Assembly: GCA_017999915.1 (NCBI GenBank)
Contig: JAGNKX010000008.1
Span: 124,001 to 188,000 of the forward strand
Direction of reading: 5' to 3'
Length of the DNA: 64,000 nt
From: Spirochaetota bacterium
Lineage (GTDB): Bacteria > Spirochaetota > UBA4802 > UBA5550
This document shows positions 9,632 through 17,055 of the stretch, piece after piece (position 1 is the first letter of the stretch; the number at the start of each line of letters is the position of its first letter). The position numbers were made by a program, and so were the translations under genes. The notes beneath the pieces are model-generated. The model was given only the letters and a program-made list of their open reading frames with translations. It ran no database searches and was not told the DNA's origin.

Positions 9632-9928
9632 ATGGAAGCGGATGCCGACGACGTTATCCCCCGTGCCGATGTCGTGGCGATAACCGGGACTTCCATAACA
9701 AACCATACCCTGCCCCGGCTGCTGGATCTGTGCCGGCGCGGGTCCTATATCATAATGCTGGGGGATTCGGTCCCCATGTCCGACGTCCTGTTCGACTACG
9801 GCGTTGACGCGCTCTGCGGCACGCGGGTGGCAGACGCCGCCCTGGCCCTGAAATGCGTGAGCCAGGGCGCGAACTTCAGGCAGATAAAGGGAGTGAAAAG
9901 GCTTACCCTGAGAAAGGATGCGCCATAG
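9632..9928 (+). CDS. C-terminal DUF364 domain, standalone fragment
   Basis: These 98 residues match only the C-terminal Rossmann-like half of DUF364 proteins (putative heavy-metal chelation domain), as I recall that family: ADVVAITGTSITNHTLPRLL, then MLGDSVPMSDVLFDYGVD. Full-length members are about 250 residues, and the N-terminal half is missing. Upstream sequence is occupied by gph with only a 24-base gap, so the missing part is not hidden in another frame. AAGGGG sits before the tandem ATGs at 9629 and 9632. It is either a decayed remnant or a trimmed single-domain version still in the operon. Confidence 0.6.
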   Translation: MEADADDVIPRADVVAITGTSITNHTLPRLLDLCRRGSYIIMLGDSVPMSDVLFDYGVDALCGTRVADAALALKCVSQGANFRQIKGVKRLTLRKDAP

Positions 9929-10042
9929 GGAATGAGCGGTATCATGGCGGATTATGGAAGCCATCAAACCGGTTAATAAGGATTGCTCCCGGACTACATG
10001 GATGTCAATGGTTCAATACCTCGCTGTTTCAAGGCGGAGCGT

Positions 10043-10312
10043 TCAGCGCTGGTGGCTGACAAGCCATTCCTTTACCCAGTATTCCGTGATAAGCCCTTCC
10101 TTGATGTAGGGGTCTTTTTTGCAAATATCTTCCGCCGTCTCCCGGTCCACCGCGGGGAAGATGATCAGGCCTCCTGTCCTGTCCCTGAAGGGCCCGTCGG
10201 AAAAGGCCTCGGGCGCCTTTTCCTCCCAATAGGCGATATGGGCGGGAATGGTCGTCTTCAGCTTGAGCGGCTCAAACTTCATTGAGTAGTAAAACGCGAA
10301 TGTCTGCTTCAT
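10043..10312 (-). CDS. YCII-family protein
   Basis: A small ferredoxin-like-fold protein of the YCII family, whose members include 5-chloromuconolactone dehalogenase-type enzymes and many of unknown role. The 89 residues include FRDRTGGLIIFPAVD and DPYIKEGLITEYWVKEW, matching the typical YCII 'DPF..aGl......w' ending. Start is ATG at 10312 preceded by AAGGAGA at ideal spacing. It is divergent from the downstream fur gene across a 394-base gap. Function in the cell is unknown. Confidence 0.75.
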   Translation of the reverse strand: MKQTFAFYYSMKFEPLKLKTTIPAHIAYWEEKAPEAFSDGPFRDRTGGLIIFPAVDRETAEDICKKDPYIKEGLITEYWVKEWLVSHQR

Positions 10313-10706
10313 TGTATCTCCTTGGGGCTTTTGCCCGGCCCATGCCGCCGATAGACCATCATGATGGGCGGCGGCACCGTGGGGGTTATTCCGGTATTCC
10401 GGCAGCAGCCTGACGCGCGTTAATAAAGAATGCGATTGTACCTGGCTGATGTTTCACCGGTGAAGGATAAGCAGCGGCAATTTTTTTTCAAGCATTTACC
10501 CTTATGAGAAGCATATTTCTTAATTGACAATATGGCAAATAGCGCAGCCCTTGATGACATCCATAGCCGGTATATCGGCATGCTGAAATAAACAATTATT
10601 TCTCATAAGTATTTTTCTGGAATTATTCATTAAATTGTTGACGGCACAGGTTGTTTTCGATATATTGATAATGAAAATCATTTTCAATTAGAATCGCGAG
10701 GATGAA
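10313..10706. other. Divergent intergenic region between the YCII gene and fur
   Basis: Holds the YCII ribosome site at its left end and the fur promoter with a Fur box at its right end (described separately). A perfect 10-base inverted repeat, CTTATGAGAA at 10501-10510 and TTCTCATAAG at 10600-10609, lies in between with an 89-base spacer. I see no coding potential or known RNA in the remainder. Confidence 0.5.
10638..10689 (+). promoter_or_regulatory. fur promoter with overlapping Fur box
   Basis: A -35 TTGACG at 10638-10643 and a -10 TATATT at 10661-10666 are exactly 17 bases apart. Directly after the -10 lies GATAATGAAAATCATTTTC (10667-10685), 17 of 19 matches to the classical Fur box, with a perfect 7-1-7 dyad TGAAAAT-C-ATTTTCA at 10672-10686. 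Repressor bound here would cover the transcription start, so fur is probably autoregulated. Confidence 0.8.
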
Positions 10707-11177
10707 TTGAGAGGCAAAGGACACGGAGGAGGAGCGTGGTGGCAAAACCGGTTCCACGACATCGGGGCGCGCGTGACGGCGCCGCGCGAGGTCGTGATCG
10801 ATGTGCTCCATGAAACCGACGATCACGTGAGCGCCACCGACGTATACGTTAAGGCGCACGAGATGAACCCGTCCATAGGACTCACCACGGTGTATCGCAC
10901 CCTGGACATGCTGACGCAGATGGGCATTGTTCAGAAGTTCGATTTCGGCGACGGCAAGGCCCGGTACGAGCTCGTCAATAATCCGGATGGAAAGAAACAC
11001 CATCATCACCTGATCTGCCTCCGCTGCAAGGCGATCATCGATTATTCGGAGTTTCTCGATGACGAGCTTGAGTTCATCGGCAAGACCCAGGGCCGGCTTT
11101 CAAAGAAATATGATTTCGATATCACCGATCACGCGATCAGCTTTTACGGCTTTTGCGATCAATGCAGAAGGGGATGA
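10707..11177 (+). CDS. Fur-family metal-responsive transcriptional repressor
   Basis: Iron- (or peroxide/zinc-) responsive repressor. The N-terminal winged helix spans residues ~15-85 (VTAPREVVIDVL, PSIGLTTVYRTLDML). The dimerisation domain follows, with metal site HHHHLICLRC and structural-zinc pairs CLRC and CDQC. Start is a TTG at 10707 preceded by GAGG; no ATG or GTG in this frame would preserve the N-terminus. An unusual Gly/Trp-rich leader (GGGAWW) precedes the domain. Similar boxes at 10667, 11192 and 14043 suggest a local regulon. Fur versus PerR cannot be separated by eye. Confidence 0.88.
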   Translation: MRGKGHGGGAWWQNRFHDIGARVTAPREVVIDVLHETDDHVSATDVYVKAHEMNPSIGLTTVYRTLDMLTQMGIVQKFDFGDGKARYELVNNPDGKKHHHHLICLRCKAIIDYSEFLDDELEFIGKTQGRLSKKYDFDITDHAISFYGFCDQCRRG

Positions 11178-11191
11178 TTTTTTTAAGATTT

Positions 11192-11212
11192 TAATGAAAA
11201 TGGTTTTCATTA
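11192..11212 (+). promoter_or_regulatory. Fur-box-like operator upstream of DUF5320 gene
   Basis: A perfect 9-3-9 inverted repeat, TAATGAAAA-TGG-TTTTCATTA, sits between fur and the DUF5320 gene. The half-sites share TGAAAA with the fur operator. A clear -35/-10 pair was not found around it, so it may block read-through or control an internal promoter. Confidence 0.65.
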
Positions 11213-11236
11213 TTATTTGTATCAAGGAGGTTTGAT

Positions 11237-11500
11237 ATGCCACGGGGAGACAGGACCGGTCCGCTCGGATACGGACCGATGACGGGAAGAGGCGCGGGGT
11301 TATGCGCTGGCAACGGGGCTCCCGGATATATGAACCCGGCTTGCGGCCGGGGACGGGGTTCTGGCGGCGGAGGACGCGGCTTCGGCGGCGGCCGGGGATG
11401 GAGGAATATGTTCTACGCCACCGGCCTGCCCGCATGGGCGCGCGGATATCCGACGGGGACCATGCCGGCCGCTTATGGAGCAATGGCTCAAAAAAAATAA
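11237..11500 (+). CDS. DUF5320-family Gly/Arg-rich small protein
   Basis: The N-terminus MPRGDRTGPLGYGPMTGRG and the GAGLCAGNG, GYMNPACG segments are diagnostic of DUF5320 proteins, which usually accompany NifX-like, Mrp and DUF134 genes. The middle is a low-complexity Gly/Arg run (residues ~36-55), followed by an aromatic tail. Two Cys residues could bind metal, but no biochemical role is known to me. AAGGAGG precedes the ATG. It follows fur and a Fur-like operator and precedes cooT, so it is likely metal-regulated. Confidence 0.8.
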   Translation: MPRGDRTGPLGYGPMTGRGAGLCAGNGAPGYMNPACGRGRGSGGGGRGFGGGRGWRNMFYATGLPAWARGYPTGTMPAAYGAMAQKK

Positions 11501-11568
11501 TTGCCAGTGGTGAGTAAAAATGAAATACTGCAGGGCAGTCCATTTTCAGCATAACCGGAGGTTCCGCC

Positions 11569-11760
11569 ATGTGCATGCCGACCGTATGGATAAAAGATAA
11601 TGCGGGGGAAGAACAGATATTCGCGGAAACCGCCATATTGAGAGTCGAGGAGAATACCGTCGTTTTATCGACCCTTTTTGGCGAACAGAAAGTCGTCAGG
11701 GCGGTAATTGAAAAGATAGATTTCATGAATTCCCGGGTCATATTAAGAAGGGGGATCTGA
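11569..11760 (+). CDS. cooT: CooT-family nickel-binding small protein
   Basis: A 63-residue protein starting MCMPTVW, where the early Cys is the nickel ligand in characterised CooT dimers from carboxydotrophs. The body (TVVLSTLFGEQKVVRAVIEKIDF, here split as TVVLSTLFGE and EKIDFMNSRVIL) fits the small beta-barrel fold. No carbon monoxide dehydrogenase genes are in the window, so nickel is needed elsewhere or CooT has another role here. GGAGG precedes the start. Neighbouring DUF5320 and His-rich genes look like one metal-handling unit. Confidence 0.85.
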   Translation: MCMPTVWIKDNAGEEQIFAETAILRVEENTVVLSTLFGEQKVVRAVIEKIDFMNSRVILRRGI

Positions 11761-11776
11761 AAAAGGGGGGTTATCA

Positions 11777-12073
11777 ATGAATGAAGAAAACGGGCATCAT
11801 GGTCATAGGCATCACCATGACCATGGCCATACCCATACCCATACCCATGAAACGCATAGTGCCGATCTGAATCCGGAACGGCTCAGGACGCTTATCCCGT
11901 ATCTCAAAAAGCACAACCTGGATCATATCGAGGATTTAAAGAAATGGCGCGCCCAGTCGATTCAATCGGGTTTTAACGATATCGCGGAGGAGTTCGCGCG
12001 GATCGCCGTGCTTTCCGAAGAAATCGACCGGCGCTTCGCCTCGGCTCTTGATCTGCTCGAAAAGCGCGGATAA
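11777..12073 (+). CDS. His-rich metal-binding protein of unknown family
   Basis: Residues 6-30 are dominated by His (HHGHRHHHDHGHTHTHTHE), encoded partly by tandem cat-acc units. The remaining ~65 residues form a predicted helical domain (LIPYLKKHNLDHIEDL, EFARIAVLSEEIDRRF). The His tract resembles metal storage or delivery tails of nickel and zinc chaperones. It lies 16 bases after cooT with GGGGGG-like ribosome site, so a nickel-buffer role next to CooT is a reasonable inference. Not a recognised enzyme. Confidence 0.7.
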   Translation: MNEENGHHGHRHHHDHGHTHTHTHETHSADLNPERLRTLIPYLKKHNLDHIEDLKKWRAQSIQSGFNDIAEEFARIAVLSEEIDRRFASALDLLEKRG

Positions 12074-12146
12074 GAATGATCGCCCATCAGGATCGATCAC
12101 ACAGCCATGGGGGCGGCAATGAACGCCGCAGATAAGCCGTTCACGG

Positions 12147-12172
12147 AAAGAGCGTCACGTTACGCTCTTTTT
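12147..12172 (+). terminator. Rho-independent terminator after the His-rich gene
   Basis: Stem AAAGAGCGT (12147-12155) and ACGCTCTTT (12162-12170) with a six-base loop, followed by more T on the plus strand. It ends the fur-DUF5320-cooT-His-rich direction and overlaps the last codons of the convergent minus-strand gene. Confidence 0.8.
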
Positions 12173-12505
12173 ATATACATAATCGGCAATGGCCTTTAAG
12201 AGCGCCATGGCCGCCAGTATGGAGCAATGGACATGGTCTTCCGGCAGGTCCGCGACCTCGTTTCTTATCGCGGCGGGCGAAATGCCCATGGCCTCGTCGA
12301 TATGCTTTCCCTCGACCAGCTGTGCAGCCGTTTCCCCGCAAATGCCGGTATGGCCGCACCCGTCGGTGTAAAACCTGGCATCCGTTATGACATCGTTCTG
12401 TATAACGAGGTAAAACTCCATCTCGTCTCCGCAGATTCCTTTGACGGAGGCGCTGCTGTCAGGGTCATTCGATCTGCCAAAGTGGTTGAATTCGGAAGTC
12501 TCCAT
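12155..12505 (-). CDS. IscU/NifU-N-like iron-sulfur scaffold protein
   Basis: A single-domain scaffold of 116 residues. The three cluster-ligand cysteines of the IscU fold are placed as expected: KGICGDEMEF, DGCGHTGICGE and HVHCSILA. It differs from the NifU at 25561 in having only this domain and an extra Cys beside the second ligand. Start ATG 12505 follows AAGGAA. It is the last gene of the long minus-strand series and may assemble clusters for the MinD-ferredoxin ATPases or NifX-like proteins upstream in that unit. Confidence 0.82.
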   Translation of the reverse strand: METSEFNHFGRSNDPDSSASVKGICGDEMEFYLVIQNDVITDARFYTDGCGHTGICGETAAQLVEGKHIDEAMGISPAAIRNEVADLPEDHVHCSILAAMALLKAIADYVYKKSVT

Positions 12506-12549
12506 GCCGTTCCTTCTATTGATTTTTATAAAATGAAATCACCGCCATG

Positions 12550-13074
12550 TCACCCTATGACGGAACAATCGGTCTTGTACTGCTTGGCCAGGTCAACATA
12601 GATCTGCTTGGCCCAGGTCCATTCGGTCTTGTTATGCTCCTTCAGATCGCCGAGCTCGCGGGACGGAACGCCGGCGTAGATTTTACCCGGCGGTATTATC
12701 TGCTTCCTCGTAACCAGCGCCTGCTCGGCCACCAGGGACCATTCCCCCACTTCGGAGAAATCGCTTATGGTGGCCCTCATGCCTATGGTGGCGTAATCCC
12801 GGATGACGGCGTTATGGATCATGACGCCGTGCCCCACGGTGACCCGGACGCCGATTTCCGTCTTGTTGAGGGGACGGGCGTGGATGATGACCCCTTCCTC
12901 TATGGCGCTCTCGTCGCCGATGGTGATGGTTCCGTAGTCGCCCCGGAGGATGGCCCCCCACCCGACATAGCAGTTTTTCCCGATGCGCACGTCGCCGATG
13001 ATTTCAGCGGTCGGGGCGATCCAGGCGCCTTCGCCGATGATTGGTTTCCGGTCTTTGATCTGATAGATTGGCAT
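12550..13074 (-). CDS. Gamma-carbonic-anhydrase-family protein
   Basis: A left-handed beta-helix protein with hexapeptide repeats (IIGDVRIGKNCYVGWG, ESAIEEGVIIHA, VRVTVGHGVMIHNA). The His ligands of the gamma-CA metal site are in IIHARP and VGHGVMIHNA. The C-terminal helix packs on the prism as in YrdA/PaaY. Length 174 is typical. Many such proteins bind metal but show no carbonic anhydrase activity. GGAAGGA precedes the ATG at 13074. Its place in a metal-cluster operon is notable but its role there is unknown. Confidence 0.85.
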   Translation of the reverse strand: MPIYQIKDRKPIIGEGAWIAPTAEIIGDVRIGKNCYVGWGAILRGDYGTITIGDESAIEEGVIIHARPLNKTEIGVRVTVGHGVMIHNAVIRDYATIGMRATISDFSEVGEWSLVAEQALVTRKQIIPPGKIYAGVPSRELGDLKEHNKTEWTWAKQIYVDLAKQYKTDCSVIG

Positions 13075-13123
13075 TATTTTCCTTCCTGTGGCATATTGTG
13101 GTACAACATAACAGTTGCAATGT

Positions 13124-13390
13124 TCATTGATGTGAGCCGTCCGTGCCGCGGGCTTTTTGTATCAGGTCGAAAAGGCTTGATATCTTATCGGGAGGCGGAG
13201 CGAATATCCGCGCTATCTCGGATTCGGAAAAGTTGCCGCTGATATAGTGTTCAATGTCGATTGTTTCGAACCAGCAGTCTTTGATCCTCCTGCACGGCAT
13301 CCCTTCGCTTACGGTGCGGCAGTATCTGAACGGCACATAATGTCCCAGGGCGCGGCAATAAGCCGTTTTATCGTCATGCTCTTCTTTCAT
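13124..13390 (-). CDS. Small Cys-containing protein, unknown function
   Basis: An 88-residue protein with cysteines at about positions 12, 24, 33 and 39 (YCRALGHYVPFRYCR, MPCRRIKDCW). The spacing suggests a metal or disulfide site. I recall similar short proteins in other anaerobes but no assigned function. Its ATG overlaps the stop of the AhpD-like gene (ATGA at 13387-13390), so the pair is co-translated. Confidence 0.7.
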   Translation of the reverse strand: MKEEHDDKTAYCRALGHYVPFRYCRTVSEGMPCRRIKDCWFETIDIEHYISGNFSESEIARIFAPPPDKISSLFDLIQKARGTDGSHQ

Positions 13391-13968
13391 GATTCGATTG
13401 CACCGCTCTTTTTTTTCAGGAACAAGGAAAGCGGGAAAAGGAAGGGAAAATTCAGCAGGAAGAAAAAGAATTCAAATGCCAGGGCGCTGTTTTCCGCCTT
13501 GACGCCGCGGATCCTTGACAGAAAGGCGTCGAAGGTGTTGCCGCTCAGGTTGCCGAAGAAAATGGCCCGAATGTAGAGTATGATATCTTCCGCCGTTCTT
13601 TCGCCATAATAATCGAAAAGCCTGTTCGTTACCTCCGGGTCCGGCTTTCTGTCCGTTTCAGCGTAGTTCTGCGCGTAGAGCAAAGCCGGAATCTCCTGTG
13701 CGGAAGCGTTGGCGTGGAATTGCAGGTCCAGGATCTCCCTGATCTCGTTTTCGGTCATGCCGGAGGAAAGGGCCTGTTTCGCGTGGAACCATGAGCAGTA
13801 GCGGCAGCCGTTGACGGCCGTGACCACCAGCATGATTTTTTCCGAGAAAGATCTGGCAATGGCTTTATTCCTGAAGGCCCTGACGAATCCCGGTATGTTT
13901 TGCATGATAAAACCGAGATCCTCCCGGTACTGCCTGAACGTGTATATCTTTCCTTTGAAGCTGTCCAT
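13387..13968 (-). CDS. AhpD-like/carboxymuconolactone-decarboxylase-family protein
   Basis: An alkylhydroperoxidase-like protein with the redox motif CRYCSWFH (CxxC plus downstream His) at about residues 55-62. The AhpD helical core covers ~25-150. A hydrophobic C-terminal stretch (FFFFLLNFPFLFPLSL) may insert in the membrane, which is unusual for the family. A Fur-like box lies upstream of its start, linking it to iron or peroxide response. It opens the tail section of the long minus-strand series and has its own candidate promoter. Confidence 0.8.
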   Translation of the reverse strand: MDSFKGKIYTFRQYREDLGFIMQNIPGFVRAFRNKAIARSFSEKIMLVVTAVNGCRYCSWFHAKQALSSGMTENEIREILDLQFHANASAQEIPALLYAQNYAETDRKPDPEVTNRLFDYYGERTAEDIILYIRAIFFGNLSGNTFDAFLSRIRGVKAENSALAFEFFFFLLNFPFLFPLSLFLKKKSGAIES

Positions 13969-14035
13969 GATCGTTGTGAAGTAATTGAAATACCAATAGC
14001 GTTTTATCGGCCCTGCTATTGTTTGAAGTACATCA

Positions 14036-14060
14036 GATGCAATTGATAATCATTGTCAAG
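14036..14060 (-). promoter_or_regulatory. Promoter with Fur-like box for the AhpD-like gene
   Basis: On the minus strand TTGACA (14059-14054) is a perfect -35; the -10 would be a weak TCTGAT/CTGATG hexamer about 17 bases on. It overlaps the dyad TTGATAAT-C-ATTGTCAA at 14043-14059 (8-1-8, one mismatch), 13 of 14 matches to half of the classical Fur box. A 7-base inverted repeat (13994-14000 with 14015-14021) lies in the leader. Confidence 0.6.
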
Positions 14061-14073
14061 TGAGATTTCTTTT

Positions 14074-15216
14074 TTATTTTACCGCGGCCCGCTTCATCTG
14101 CTTCCGCTTGTTAAGCTCTATGCAGATGATCGCGGTCAGGGGCATGCTGAGAAACATGCCGATGCATCCGACCGCCGATTTCACCAGCTCCGAGAGCACC
14201 GGGTTATAATTGAACACCAGCATGAGGGGCGTTGCCGGGTCGAAACGCATGGCGATGAGAAGGACCAGGGGCAGGGCGCTCCCGACGTAGGCGAACATGA
14301 GGGTGTTTACCGTGGCCCCGAGCATGTCGGAGCTGACGGTGATGACTGATTTAAACGCTTCCGAGACGGAAATCTCGGGATGTACCCGGAAAATCTCCTC
14401 GGTGGCCGATACGATGGAGATGCAGACGTCCATGATGGCGCCCAGGGCGGCGATCACGATGCCGGCAAGGGCGAGGCCGCGCAGATTGACATCGATGGAC
14501 GAGGCGTAAAACACCGTCATCATCTCGCCGGTGACGATGCCCGACAGGTGCATGATCCACCCGGAGAAAAGGGCGAGGGCCGTCGCCAGGAGCACGCCGG
14601 ACGAGGCCCCCAGTATGGCCGCCAGGGTCTTTGTCTTGAAACCGAGGATGATGGGAACCGTGATCAAGATCGCGAAAAGCGAAGTCCCCACCGCGATCGG
14701 AAGCGGCGAATGCCCCTTAAGGGTCATGGGGATCAGGACATAGAATATCAGGATGATCGTCGCGATCAGGGAGAGCATCGAAAGTACTCCGCGCAATCTT
14801 CCGACGAACACTATGGAGACGACGAGCAGTATGGCAAGAATGACAATGCCGGCCGTGTTGTCCACATCGTAGATGGATATCTGCTCGACATCGTCGGCGC
14901 CGTCCATCCGGGAAATGCCAATGAACACGGTGTTGCCCTCGCGGTAGAACATGTCCCGCGGCATGTCGTCCTCGCCCCGGTAGACGGACACGTGGGTCTG
15001 CCCTTTCCTTTCGCCGTCGATGATGCGCAGGTGCACGCGCATCTCGACGAGGGAGGCGCCGGCCCCCCCGGTCCGGATCCGCTCGATTTTTTCGACCTTT
15101 GCCCGGGCGAATTCGCGCAGATCAACATAGGCTTTTTTTTCTTTCGCCTGGACGCCTGTGAACACAAAAAGGAGCGCCCCCATGATCGCTGCTGTTAAAA
15201 AAAATTTTTTTCCCAT
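14074..15216 (-). CDS. YibE/F-family membrane protein
   Basis: A polytopic membrane protein of 380 residues. It begins with a signal-like helix (FFLTAAIMGALLFVF), has an extracytoplasmic beta-rich segment (~residues 30-125), then about seven to eight transmembrane helices, e.g. GIVILAILLVVSIVFVGRL (res ~130). The frame runs on to 15384, but that extension overlaps the NifX-like gene and is Arg-rich nonsense; ATG 15216 with GGGGGAG is clear. Family function is unknown. Finding it in a metal-cluster unit hints at transport, which is inference only. Confidence 0.82.
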   Translation of the reverse strand: MGKKFFLTAAIMGALLFVFTGVQAKEKKAYVDLREFARAKVEKIERIRTGGAGASLVEMRVHLRIIDGERKGQTHVSVYRGEDDMPRDMFYREGNTVFIGISRMDGADDVEQISIYDVDNTAGIVILAILLVVSIVFVGRLRGVLSMLSLIATIILIFYVLIPMTLKGHSPLPIAVGTSLFAILITVPIILGFKTKTLAAILGASSGVLLATALALFSGWIMHLSGIVTGEMMTVFYASSIDVNLRGLALAGIVIAALGAIMDVCISIVSATEEIFRVHPEISVSEAFKSVITVSSDMLGATVNTLMFAYVGSALPLVLLIAMRFDPATPLMLVFNYNPVLSELVKSAVGCIGMFLSMPLTAIICIELNKRKQMKRAAVK

Positions 15217-15224
15217 GGCTCCCC

Positions 15225-15563
15225 CTAGTGATCGCAGACGTTCGATCCCGTAACCAGGTGCCCGTCCAGGTAGTCCTTCACTATGGCCGATGGCTCTCCC
15301 GCCGGGGCGCCGGTTATGACGGCGACGCCGTTTTCCTTGAATATGGACACGGCGCGGGAACCGATGCCGCCGGCTATGACGCACTTGACGCCTTTATCGG
15401 CGAGCCAGCGCGGCAGAAGGCCCGGCTCATGGGGCGGAGCGTTGAAGGTCGCCCGTCCGCTGATCTGCTTCGTGGTGTCGTCCACGTCGAACACTTCGAA
15501 TTGATCACAGTGACCGAAATGGAGGCACAATTTCTTATCCGATACTGGTAATGCTATCTTCAT
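15225..15563 (-). CDS. NifX/NafY-like (dinitrogenase iron-molybdenum cofactor family) protein A
   Basis: A 112-residue RNase-H-like-fold protein of the family that carries FeMo-co precursors or, in ORP, a Mo-Cu cluster. Signature pieces are MKIALPVSD, LHFGHCDQFEVF and CVIAGGIGSRAVSIF. Cysteines include the HFGHC pair region and a C-terminal NVCDH. Its start overlaps the mrp stop (ATGA, 15560-15563). It is one of four paralogues in the island, and the only one adjacent to Mrp. Confidence 0.88.
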   Translation of the reverse strand: MKIALPVSDKKLCLHFGHCDQFEVFDVDDTTKQISGRATFNAPPHEPGLLPRWLADKGVKCVIAGGIGSRAVSIFKENGVAVITGAPAGEPSAIVKDYLDGHLVTGSNVCDH

Positions 15564-16429
15564 TTTTTAGCTCCTTGCAGTATGGTGTCGACGATATTGG
15601 AAAAGCTTTTATGGGCGGGCGTTTTTTCCGCCCCGTTGTTCCCATGAAAGGGATTGCCGCTGTCGCCGCTGGCGACGATATGGCTCTCGATCGGTATTTC
15701 CCCGAGGTAGGGCACGCCCATGTCTTCCGCCATTTTCCTTCCGCCGCCGTTTTTGAAAATGTTCGTTTCCTTGCCGCAATGGGGGCAGGTGAAGCCGCTC
15801 ATGTTTTCGATGACCCCTATGACCGGCATGTTGAGCTGCTTGCAGAAGCTGACGGACTTGCGCACGTCGATGAGGGCCACGTCCTGGGGCGTGGTGACCA
15901 CGACGGCCCCGTCGGCGTTATCGATGAGCTGGCATACCGACAGGGGCTCGTCGCCGGTGCCCGGAGGGGAATCGACGATGAGGTAGTCAAGGTCGCCCCA
16001 TTCCACCTCGGACAGGAACTGCTTGATGACGGTGTACTTCATCGGCCCCCGCCAGATCACCGCAGTATCGTGATCCTGAAGCAAAAATCCGATCGAGATG
16101 ACCTTGAGGAATTCATTGTAGGGGACCGGCGTCATTTTGCCGTTACTGGTTCCCACCACCTGGCCGAGCTCCATGCCGAGCAGCTTCGGCACGCTGGGCC
16201 CGTGGATGTCGATGTCGAGGAGTCCGGTCCTGAATTTTTTTTCCGCGAGGGAGACGGCGAGGTTGACGGCGACCGTGCTTTTCCCGACCCCCCCCTTTCC
16301 TGAAAGAACGATTATTTTATGCCCTATGCGGGACAGGTTTTCCCGGAGGGCGGCTTTCTCCTCCTCGTCCTTGTTCGCCCCCTGCGCGCAGGCGCTTTGC
16401 TTTTTTTCGTTTTCCTTGATGCTGGACAT
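15560..16429 (-). CDS. Mrp/NBP35-family iron-sulfur carrier ATPase
   Basis: A soluble deviant-Walker ATPase that transfers 4Fe-4S clusters. Residues ~38-50 hold VLSGKGGVGKSTVAVNLA, then DIDIHGPSVPKLLG and DSPPGTGDEPLS. The CPHCG motif (~residue 216) is the cluster-bridging CxxC. N-terminal ~30 residues contain one Cys and are low-complexity. Co-translated with the NifX-like gene downstream. In ORP clusters an Mrp protein accompanies the orange protein, supporting the same type of machinery. Confidence 0.93.
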   Translation of the reverse strand: MSSIKENEKKQSACAQGANKDEEEKAALRENLSRIGHKIIVLSGKGGVGKSTVAVNLAVSLAEKKFRTGLLDIDIHGPSVPKLLGMELGQVVGTSNGKMTPVPYNEFLKVISIGFLLQDHDTAVIWRGPMKYTVIKQFLSEVEWGDLDYLIVDSPPGTGDEPLSVCQLIDNADGAVVVTTPQDVALIDVRKSVSFCKQLNMPVIGVIENMSGFTCPHCGKETNIFKNGGGRKMAEDMGVPYLGEIPIESHIVASGDSGNPFHGNNGAEKTPAHKSFSNIVDTILQGAKK

Positions 16430-16475
16430 GATAATCTATACTCCTGTTAATATTATAGTGCGTACTAATTAAATA

Positions 16476-17012
16476 CTATTTATCCTTAAACGGTTTCTGC
16501 AGCCATTCGTCGTGGCTTCTCGTTTTTGTCGTCACTCCATCGGAATGGCCCGTTGATATGGTTTTCATCCAGCCGGTCCTTACTTCGTCATCATCAGAGG
16601 GAGCGTCAAAGCGCGGATTATACGGCTTGATGTCAAGGAGCGGCGTCCCGTCGAGCATATCCACGTCGCGTACGGTCAATCTTCCCCCCGTAACGCCGAC
16701 AAGGGTGACGAGGGACAAGCCGATATGGTTGGGGCGGTGGGGCGAGCGGGTCGAAAATACGCCGCGTTGCTCCGTGTCCATGTACGGTTTGGTAATCGTC
16801 CTTTCCTCATTGCTGACATGGAGATGATAGAGAAGGAATATATGTGAAAAACCCTCGAGATCGCGGGATGCATCCCGGTACTCATCGATGAGCTCGATAT
16901 ACCCTTCAGCGCCGGGATGGAGGCGGCCCTGCACCGGGATACTGTCCGATACGCTTTTAAACGGCGTATGTATGACGCCGATCGGTTTCATGATGATATC
17001 GGTTGATCTCAC
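16476..17012 (-). CDS. trmO: TrmO/TsaA-like tRNA methyltransferase family protein
   Basis: Family members N6-methylate the t6A37 nucleoside of tRNA-Thr; the fold is a small beta-barrel (UPF0066). Characteristic segments are IGVIHTPF, HIFLLYHLH, TRSPHRPNHIGLS and LDIKPYNPRFDAP. The start may be ATG 17012 or, seven residues later, ATG 16991 (MKPIGV), which fits the family start better. Genes of this family are often found beside Mrp/molybdenum-type genes in anaerobes, so a second role in metal chemistry has been suspected, but nothing here proves it. Confidence 0.85.
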   Translation of the reverse strand: MRSTDIIMKPIGVIHTPFKSVSDSIPVQGRLHPGAEGYIELIDEYRDASRDLEGFSHIFLLYHLHVSNEERTITKPYMDTEQRGVFSTRSPHRPNHIGLSLVTLVGVTGGRLTVRDVDMLDGTPLLDIKPYNPRFDAPSDDDEVRTGWMKTISTGHSDGVTTKTRSHDEWLQKPFKDK

Positions 17013-17055
17013 TTGATATTTGCCCTTCTATTTTAAGTCCTGGTCCCGGCCAGGA

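Noticed and set aside
10501-10609. 10-base inverted repeat with 89-base spacer as a functional element
   Set aside because: Too far apart and too short to exceed chance clearly; noted only in the region entry.
11790-11850. Short tandem repeat (cat-acc units)
   Set aside because: It is coding for the His tract and not an independent repeat or CRISPR.
15217-15384. Longer N-terminus for YibE/F
   Set aside because: It overlaps the NifX-like gene out of frame, is Arg-rich and hides the signal peptide; ATG 15216 has a good ribosome site.
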